Position numbers and translations under genes: made by a program | NCBI GenBank assembly: GCA_004151065.3 | Contig: NWUY0300002806.1 | Location: 19,248-31,955 of the forward strand | Source: Larix sibirica | Lineage: Eukaryota > Streptophyta > Pinopsida > Pinales > Pinaceae | Reading direction: 5' to 3' | DNA length: 12,708 nt | Shown: one piece after another, positions 7,770 through 12,708 of the stretch | Numbering within the stretch: the stretch's first letter is position 1 | Layout: every line of letters starts with the position of its first letter | The notes under the pieces: generated by a model | Told to the model about the DNA's origin: nothing | What the model saw: the letters and a program-made list of their open reading frames with translations, nothing else | The model's database searches: none

Positions 7770-7995
7770 TGTAACCACACAAAATTGTATACTAGAATGT
7801 CCGTAAATGAAGATATAAAATATATAATTGCTAAAATGAATGATGATATCACAATACAATGTGGGACTTGTTAAATAGTCTTCTTTGTGTCTAAAAGTGA
7901 AGGGATGCAACTCTTTAATTAGAATTATTATTAATTATCTATTATCTATTATTGTTTATTTTGTACTATTAATATATCATTTTATGTGCACAACA
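7770..7995 (-). repeat. 3' LTR of chromovirus copy 1 (outer edge uncertain)
   Basis: Next to a purine tract the - strand starts TGTTGTGCAC at 7995, a typical LTR start. AGTCCCACATTG (7857-7868 on + as its complement) is a motif I know as frequent in plant LTRs. A TATA-like run is at 7812-7827. The - strand reading GTTACA at 7775-7770 supplies a CA end, giving about 226 bp. The true end could be further left, up to the LINE tail at 7680, because no second LTR is available for comparison. Confidence 0.5.
7812..7827 (-). promoter_or_regulatory. TATA-like box in chromovirus LTR
   Basis: The - strand contains TATATATTTTATAT about 30 bases beyond the TCCCACATTG motif. In AT-rich DNA this is weak evidence; only its location in the presumed LTR supports it. 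Confidence 0.22.
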
Positions 7996-8010
7996 TTCCG
8001 CTTCTCTTAA
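7996..8010 (-). promoter_or_regulatory. Polypurine tract
   Basis: TTAAGAGAAGCGGAA on the - strand lies immediately before the LTR start TGTTG and just after the end of the coding region, as expected for the plus-strand primer site of a Ty3/gypsy element. One C interrupts the purines. Confidence 0.5.
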
Positions 8011-8055
8011 AAAATTCCTTTGTGCTCAAAGCAATGGTAACGAGGAATGCAGTTG

Positions 8056-8487
8056 TCAAAAGTGTTCTAATTCCCAAGATGCATCTTCTTCAAGAATATT
8101 TTTCCATTCAATAAGATACTCTTTGATCGCTTGAGAGCACCATATCTTTTCCTTGGTAGCAATAAGAGCTTTTGGCTCCAAGTTAATTCGTCCTTCATCA
8201 TCCAACGCAGGAAGTATTGTTTGTTCTTTTTGATGTTGTCCTAGCACTTTTTTAAGACACGATACATAAACAACATTGTGGATATGACTTGTGTTTGATA
8301 ATTCCAACCTATATGCTACATGACTAATCTTCCTATTGATATGATATGGTCCATAAAACCTTGGAGCTAATTTATTTTTTCCTTCTTGTTTAAGTGATAT
8401 CTGTTTATAGGGATGTAGTCTCACATATACCCAATCTCCAATTTCAAACTCTCTTTCTGTTTGGTGTTGGTCAGCTTGTGTTTTCAT
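8056..8487 (-). pseudogene. Chromovirus integrase C-terminus and chromodomain (copy 1)
   Basis: This open frame of 143 codons begins after a stop, so its Met is not a real start. Residues about 14-60 (FEIGDWVYVRLHPYKQISLK, then RFYGPYHINRKI and VAYRLELSNTSHIHNVVYVS) form the integrase C-terminal domain with the GPY/F-type motif (FYGPY). Residues about 95-143 end in EYLIEWKNILEEDASWELEHF minus its last residue, the folded core of a chromodomain with the aromatic W of the WEL segment. Chromodomains tether integration complexes to modified histones. A further frame reading EHKGIF and EKRNVV up to the polypurine tract suggests the original protein ran slightly past the present stop. Confidence 0.85.
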
Positions 8488-9060
8488 TCAATTCCTGGCG
8501 ATGGTTAGATTCTCTTTGAGTATTTGAACACCTTTTTGATTCTCTTCTAAATGATCCTTTATTGATGCAACCTTTTCTTGATTTGTGGCTAAATCCTTCC
8601 ATTTTGGGGGTTCATATTCGTACAGATTTTGGAATTGTGTCATTTTGGTGGATGTATGATATGTGGAATTATACCACCCTTTAGCAAGATACAACCATTA
8701 AAACCATTTATGTTTCTTGTCAGTTACAAAACAACGACGATAGGTTTCCAAGAATTTATTAACGATTTATGTTTGACCATTTGTTTGGGGATGGTAAGTT
8801 GAGATCATGTTAAGTGACATCCCAATTTGTTATCAAAATTCTCTTCAAAAATTTCCTTTAAACTTGGCGTCTTTACCACTGACGATAATATTTGGAAACC
8901 TTTGTAATTTGTAGACATTTTTACAAAAAGCTTCGGTCGTTTCTTTGGCGGAATCGGTTTTTATTACCTTGATAAAATGTGCATACTTGGTTAGTCTGTC
9001 TACTACCACCAATATTTTGTCCTTTCCATTTGACATGGGTAATGCTTCAATGAAGTCCAT
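8488..9060 (-). pseudogene. Chromovirus integrase catalytic core (copy 1), inactivated
   Basis: The core starts MDFIEALPMSNGKDKIL and VVDRLTKYAHF (first catalytic Asp in MDF). It then reads NIIVSGKDAKF, where the family's second Asp (usual SDxD) is Gly, codon 8875-8877. The third acid in the GQTE position is a TAA stop (8767-8769, between NGQT and IVNKFLETY). More stops interrupt 8700-8845. The distal part includes YHTSTKMTQFQNLYEYEPP. All three facts agree with a dead strand-transfer enzyme. The upstream domain is at 9078-9335. Confidence 0.88.
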
Positions 9061-9077
9061 TGAAATTTATTGCCATT

Positions 9078-9335
9078 CTAATTTTGGGTGTTTAGCGGAT
9101 GGAGTAGCCCAGGGTTTAGGACATTTTCATTTTTGTTTCTTTGGAAAATGTCACATTCTGCTACATATTTTTGAATGTTTCCATTCATTCCTTTCCAAAA
9201 AAATGATTGTCTTGCATTATAATAGGTTTTGAAAAATCCTATGTGTCTTGCACCTGACCAATTATGGCATTCTTTAAGCACCTTGGATTTAAAACTTGAG
9301 TTGGGGCTTAAGTAAATTCTTCCCTTATACCACAA
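9078..9335 (-). pseudogene. Integrase zinc-binding (H2C2) domain, copy 1
   Basis: LWYKGRIYLSP-type entry sequence is followed by KECHNW and GARHIGFFKTYYNARQSFFW, which supply the two His ligands. The Cys pair reads AECDIFQRNK: the second Cys of the usual CDxC is Phe (codon 9144-9146). The domain normally folds around zinc and helps integrase multimerise on element ends; with a ligand lost, folding should be impaired. The same Phe is present in copy 2. It is open throughout but runs into stops near the integrase core. Confidence 0.85.
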
Positions 9336-9476
9336 GAGGTAATTTTTCCACTCAAATTTGGGATACTAATTTACATCATTGCTTATGGAGCAAGTCTCTG
9401 TGTTTTTGGCGTATTTAGTTCGAATTTCATGATCTACCCATTAAGGAATCGCCATCGATACTACAAAAAATTGTAC
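9336..9476 (-). pseudogene. Linker between RNase H and integrase (copy 1)
   Basis: Stops separate the blocks, but the sequence still reads sensibly (VQFFVVSMAIP, VDHEIRTKYAKNTETCSI, YPKFEWKNYLLWYKG), continuous in order with the flanking domains. It aligns with 11216-11340 of copy 2. Confidence 0.65.
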
Positions 9477-10205
9477 TTATTCACCTTTTCTTAAAATAAA
9501 ATCAACCACTATGTTGTCATTTCCTTTTTTATGTAGGATTTCCATATGAAATGTAGCAATTTTCTCTATCCACTTTTGTTGTTCGGTTGTTAACATCTTT
9601 TGTTGTAACAAGTACTGAAGACTATTGTGATCTGTACATACCATAAACTTGCTTCCCAAAAGGTATTGTCTCCATTTTGTTAATGCATGCATGATGCAAA
9701 GCATCTCCTTGTTTTTCTTTGACGGTAAGCATTCGATTTTTTTTAATTTCTTGCTTTCGAAAGAAATTGGGTGTCCTTGCATCAAGATTTCTCCTATCTC
9801 GAAACCTGAGGAATCACATTCGATTACAAATGATTTTGAGAAATATAGTGTTGGAAATAAAGGAGTTGCAGACATAAATATTTTCAATGCCTCAAAACAC
9901 CTTTCTACTTCATCACTCCAATGAAATGAATTTCTTTCAAGGAGGTTGGTTAGCGGGGCAGTTAAATGAGCATAGTTCTTGATGAATATTTGATAATAAC
10001 ATGTCAAACCTAAGAATCCTCTAAACTTGGAGATATTTTTTGGTTGGGGCCATTCATTGATCACTTTGATTTTCTTTAGATCTACCTTGACTCTTTCTTT
10101 TAAGATAATGTGACCAAGATACTCTACTTCTTGTTTTCCAAATGTAAATTTTGACCTTTTTGCATAGAATTGGTTTTCGTTCAGGAGAGATAGTATATGT
10201 TCCAA
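9477..10205 (-). pseudogene. Chromovirus RT C-terminus and RNase H (copy 1)
   Basis: The longest open frame here, 242 codons, is part of pol rather than a gene of its own. Residues 1-90 are the RT connection (KRSKFTFGKQEVEYLGHII, EWPQPKNISKFRGFLGL, YYQIFIKNYAHLTAPLTNLL). Residues about 125-240 are RNase H, with catalytic-type Asp131 in IECDSSGF, Glu167 in KNKEMLCIMHAL, Asp192 in CTDHNSLQYLL and Asp235 in NIVVDFILRK. The first Met follows a TAA that breaks the frame from the upstream RT motif at 10236-10259. RNase H degrades the genomic RNA during reverse transcription of the element. Confidence 0.88.
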
Positions 10206-10285
10206 ATGTTTTAGATGTTACTTACATGTATTGCTATATATAAGGATATCATCAAAGAATACTAACACAAATTTCCTTAGGTATG
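10206..10285 (-). pseudogene. RT catalytic motif fragment (copy 1)
   Basis: The - strand reads YLRKFVLVFFDDILIYSN, with the catalytic FFDDILIY at 10259-10236 intact; a TAA follows at the K-stop-HLKH position. The sequence breaks at the N, so the rest of RT is missing in this copy. Confidence 0.82.
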
Positions 10286-10286
10286 N
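10286..10286. other. Single undetermined base at the junction of two element copies
   Basis: One N separates copy 1, which ends in mid-RT (equivalent to about 12138-12144 of copy 2), from copy 2, which begins in the integrase C-terminal domain (equivalent to 8429 of copy 1). A one-base N exactly where homology switches points to an assembly gap or join rather than a sequencing miscall within continuous DNA. The 70-codon open frame that spans it is artificial. Confidence 0.85.
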
Positions 10287-10922
10287 ACCCAATCTCCAAT
10301 TTCAAACTCTCTTTCTGTTCTATGTTGATCATCTTGTTGTTTGTTTTATTCGCTTCCTGGCGATATTTAGATTCTCCTTGAGTGTTTGAACAACTTTTTG
10401 ATTCTCTTCTAAATGATATTTTACTGAAGCAACCTTCGCTGGATTTGTGGCTAGCTCCTTCCACTTCGGGGGTTCATATCCATAGAGACCTTGGAATGGT
10501 GTCATTCTGGCAGATGTATGATATGTGGAATTATACCACCATTCAACAAGATGAAACCATTGAAACCATTTATTTTGCTTGTCGGTTACAAAACAATGCA
10601 GGTACGTTTCCAAACATTTGTTGACGATTTCTGTTTGACCGTCTATTTGGGGATGGTAAGCTGAGCTAATCCTAATTGACATCCCAATTTTCTTGCAAAA
10701 TTCTCTCCAATAATTTCTGTTAAAAAAATCATCTTTGCCACTAATGATAATCTTTGGAAACCTATGTAACTTGTAGACATTTTTGCAGAAAAATTTGGCT
10801 GTTTCTTTAACGGAATCGATTTTTCTTACCTTGATGAAATGCGCATACTTGGTTAGTATGTCTAGTACCACCAATATTTTTTCCATCCCTTCTGACATGG
10901 GTAATCCTTCATTGAAGTCCAT
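10287..10922 (-). pseudogene. Chromovirus integrase core (copy 2)
   Basis: The 197-codon open frame at 10329-10922 runs from MDFNEGLPMSEGMEKIL (first Asp in MDF) through IIISGKDDFF, where the second catalytic Asp is Gly (codon 10737-10739) as in copy 1. It continues with HPQIDGQTEIVNKCLETYL, where the third acid, Glu, is kept, and WWYNSTYHTSARMTPFQGLY. It ends in a coiled region (VKYHLEENQKVVQTLKENL) and a stop after KQTTR. The last ~40 bases to the N match the start of the C-terminal domain. It is nearly intact in frame but catalytically suspect. Confidence 0.87.
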
Positions 10923-11215
10923 TGATATTTATTCCCATTTCTGATTTGGAGTGTGCAACGGATGGAGTAGCTCGGGGGCTAGGACATTTTCATTTTTATT
11001 TCTTTGGAAAATGTCACATTTTGCTACATATTTTTGAATGTCTGCATTCATTCCCTTCCAAAAAATGATTGTATTGCATTATAATAGGTTTTGAAACATT
11101 CTACGTCATCCTGTAGCTGGACAGTCATGAGATTCTTTAAGTAAATTTGTTTTAAAAGTTGATTTGGGGCTTAAGTAAATCCTTCCCTTATACCACAAGA
11201 TGTCATTTTTCCATT
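10923..11215 (-). pseudogene. Integrase zinc-binding domain (copy 2), frameshifted
   Basis: LWYKGRIYLSPKSTFKTNLL and KESHDCPATG start the domain with a first His. A TGA and a frame change follow where the second His should be. The frame returns with FWKGMNADIQKYVAKCDIF and QRNKNENVLAPELLHPLHTP. The Cys pair is again CDIF (Phe codon 11007-11009). A TAA lies just before the integrase ISMDF. Confidence 0.8.
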
Positions 11216-11336
11216 CAAATTTGGGGTATTGATTTATATCGTTGATTATGGAGCAAGTCTATGGGTTTTTGGCGTATTTTGTTTGAATTTCATTTAGACA
11301 TTTGGGAATCACCATCTATAATGCAAAAACTTGCAC
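11216..11336 (-). pseudogene. Linker between RNase H and integrase (copy 2)
   Basis: This aligns base by base with 9336-9476 of copy 1, with scattered substitutions and stops. It carries no separate function beyond connecting the two domains. Confidence 0.6.
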
Positions 11337-11783
11337 TTCTTCGTCTTTTCTAGACATAGCATTAGCTACTATGCTATCTTTTCCCTTTTTATGTAGGATT
11401 TCCATATCAAATGTATCAATTTTCTATATCCACTTATGTTGTTCAGTTGTTAATGTCATTTGTTGTAACAGGTGTTAAAGATTGTTATGATCTGTACAGA
11501 TCATAAACTTGCTTCCCAAAAGGCATTGTCGCCATTTCGTTAATGTGTGCATGATGGCAAGGATATCCTTGTTGAATGTAAACTATAAGCATTCCCTTTT
11601 GCTTAACTTCCTGCTTTCAAAAGCAAATGGGTGTCCTTGCATCGGGGATGCTCCTATACCAAACCCCGAGGCATCACATTCGATTAAAAATGGTTTTGAG
11701 AAATCGAGTGTTGCCAAAACAGGAGCTGTAGACATAATTCATTTCAAAGCCTCAAAACACCTTCCTACTTCATCACTCCATTG
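11337..11783 (-). pseudogene. Chromovirus RNase H (copy 2)
   Basis: Reading from WSDEVGRCFEALK, through FLIECDASGFGIGASPMQ (first Asp), FNKDILAIMHTLTKWRQ, ICTDHNNL (Asp), to KKGKDSIVANAMSRK, where the last catalytic Asp of the usual VADALSR is Asn. In-frame stops follow ALK, ECL, NNL and KWI. The + strand open frame at 11509-11784 is the antisense shadow of this domain. Confidence 0.85.
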
Positions 11784-12640
11784 AAAGGAAATGTTTTGAG
11801 GAGGTTGGTTAGTGGAGTAGTTAAATTAGCATAATTCTTGATGAATCTTCGATAGTAACTAGTAAACCCTAGGAATCCTCTTAGCTTGGATATATTCTTT
11901 GGTTGGGGCCATTCGCTAATCGCTTTGATTTTCTTCGGGTCCACCTTGACTCCATCCTTTGAGATAATGTGACCGAGATACTCTACTTCTTGTTTGTCAA
12001 ATGTACATTTTGACCTTTTTGCATAGAATTAGTTTTCTTCCAGGAGAGATAGTATATGTTCCGGATGCTTCAGATGTTCCTTCCATGTCTTGTTGTATAT
12101 AAGTATGCCTTTAAAGAAGATTAACACAAATTTCCTGAGGTAGGGCTGGAATAGTTCATTCATAGCTACTTAGAAAGTGGCAGAGGCATTTGTTAATCCA
12201 AAAGGCATTATCTTTAATTCATAGTGTTCTCCATGTGTTTGAAAAGCGGTCTTGGTGATATCTTCTAATCAGACTCTGATTTTATAGTAACCTAATCTTG
12301 AATCAAGTTTTGAAAAATATTTGGCATCATGAAGTTTGTCCAACATGTCGTTGATGAATGGAATTGGAAACTTGTTCTTGATTGTTATTGCGTTTAATCC
12401 ACTGTAGCTTATACATAATCCTTCATGCACACTAATACAACTGGAGTTGCAAATAGATTTTTGCTCTTTGTGATAACATCACATTTCAACAAGTCTTGAA
12501 CTAATCTTTTTATTTATGTTTTATGGTGGTGAGGGTATATATAGGGTTTAACTTTGACTGGGATTGAACCTGGTTTAACCTCAATTATATGTTCGATCCT
12601 TCTTTTTGGTGGTAACTACATGGGTAGATCTTGAAATATA
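11784..12640 (-). pseudogene. Chromovirus reverse transcriptase (copy 2), catalytic DD lost
   Basis: The domain begins FQDLPM, a stop, LPPKRRIEHIIEVKPGSIPV and KRLVQDLLKCDVITKSKN (about 12640-12440). A small deletion follows before LCISYSGLNAITIKNKFPIP. Then come YFSKLDSRLGYYKIRV (first catalytic Asp kept, about 12319-12275), [12 protein letters not shown] (12209-12170), and at 12118-12095 FFKGILIY, where both Asp of the usual FFDDILIY are replaced. It ends KCTFDKQEVEYLGHIISKDG, WPQPKNISKLRGFLG and YANLTTPLTNLL. Several stops interrupt it. Confidence 0.86.
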
Positions 12641-12708
12641 TTTTCATGTTTATGAAGTATCTCTCAGACTTCTTCTTTGGGATCATCTTGTTCTAAATCT
12701 TATCTCTC
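12641..12708 (-). pseudogene. Region upstream of RT, cut by window edge (copy 2)
   Basis: A lysine/glutamate-rich, poorly kept stretch (QDDPKEEV-like reading, then LHKHENI) leads into the RT start. In this family it joins protease to RT. Protease motifs would lie beyond the window. Confidence 0.5.

Larger units (their letters stand above)
7770..10285 (-). mobile_element. Ty3/gypsy chromovirus, copy 1 (3' part)
   Basis: On the - strand the order is RT tail (from 10285), RNase H, zinc-binding (H2C2) domain, integrase, chromodomain, polypurine tract, 3' LTR. RT-RNase H-integrase order with a C-terminal chromodomain is diagnostic of plant chromoviruses. The 5' half (5' LTR, gag, protease, most of RT) is missing: the sequence breaks at the N at 10286. 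The outer edge of the LTR is uncertain; 7770 is a candidate. Stops and frame breaks make the copy defective. Confidence 0.85.
10287..12708 (-). mobile_element. Ty3/gypsy chromovirus, copy 2 (internal part, both ends cut)
   Basis: Same family and orientation as copy 1, covering RT, RNase H, zinc-binding domain and integrase. It starts inside the RT N-terminal region at the window edge and stops at the N within the integrase C-terminal part, so the chromodomain and LTR are absent. The 60 bases at 10863-10922 differ from 9001-9060 of copy 1 at 8 positions by eye, so the copies are clearly diverged and not a recent duplication. Confidence 0.86.

Noticed and set aside
7925-7955. attatctattatctattatt run as a microsatellite locus
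   Set aside because: Only about two to three imperfect units; within the normal range for AT-rich LTR sequence.
8945-9924. Open frames of 91-95 codons on the + strand (8945-9232, 9649-9924)
   Set aside because: They are antisense to clear integrase and RNase H domains; homology is on the - strand.
10252-10464. 70-codon open frame across the N
   Set aside because: It joins RT antisense context and integrase sequence through an unknown base and has no biological meaning.
7770-12708. Recent tandem duplication of one chromovirus
   Set aside because: The copies differ at 8 of 60 bases in the stretch counted and carry different stops, so a recent duplication does not fit. Two separate insertions or an assembly join are better explanations.
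1-12708. CRISPR arrays, tRNA, rRNA or bacterial operon signals
   Set aside because: No regularly spaced repeats with unique spacers, no cloverleaf or rRNA-like segments, and all coding remnants are eukaryotic retroelements.

Overview
The window looks like transposon-dominated intergenic DNA (or intron DNA) from a large-genome seed plant. It is AT-rich, and all recognisable coding sequence except a small exon-like island belongs to decayed plant retroelements: an RNase H-bearing plant LINE, Ty3/gypsy chromovirus pol copies, and an LTR element with a tRNA-Asp-type primer site. A conifer or other gymnosperm is my best guess from the style of the elements and the sparse coding content. That is inference; nothing in the sequence proves the taxon. 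No bacterial-type operons, RNA genes or CRISPR arrays are visible.

Layout. (1) 1-2290: mostly non-coding. It holds short exon-like islands on the + strand (best 931-1007, flanked by a good acceptor and a GT donor) and two patches of a degenerate 18-24 bp minisatellite. (2) About 2292-5041: the 5' part of an LTR retrotransposon on the - strand. A 2051-bp LTR (2991-5041) is bounded by perfect 7-bp ends TGTTGGG/CCCAACA. A primer-binding site lies directly inside it at 2970-2987, followed by a broken gag-like frame (about 2292-2690). No pol is seen. (3) 5042 to about 7680: a LINE on the + strand, cut off exactly at the outer edge of that LTR. It has the end of the RT region, the zinc-knuckle zf-RVT domain and RNase H. 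A further decayed reading frame (6606-7414) starts in an ATGA overlap with the ORF2 stop, and an A-rich tail follows. (4) About 7770-10285: a Ty3/gypsy chromovirus copy on the - strand, with 3' LTR, polypurine tract, chromodomain, integrase, zinc-binding domain, RNase H and the RT tail containing FFDDILIY. (5) 10286: a single N. (6) 10287-12708: a second, diverged copy of the same chromovirus family in the same orientation, running off the right edge.

Nothing here makes an intact product. The nested order suggests that the LINE inserted first and was later split by the large-LTR element. The chromovirus copies lie beyond the LINE tail. The two chromovirus copies meet at the N and each lacks what the other side should supply, so their tandem arrangement may be an assembly join. 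The most notable points are the extra ORF after the LINE RNase H, the two integrase-disabling substitutions shared by both diverged chromovirus copies, the minisatellite shared between the big LTR and the left flank, and the exon-like island.
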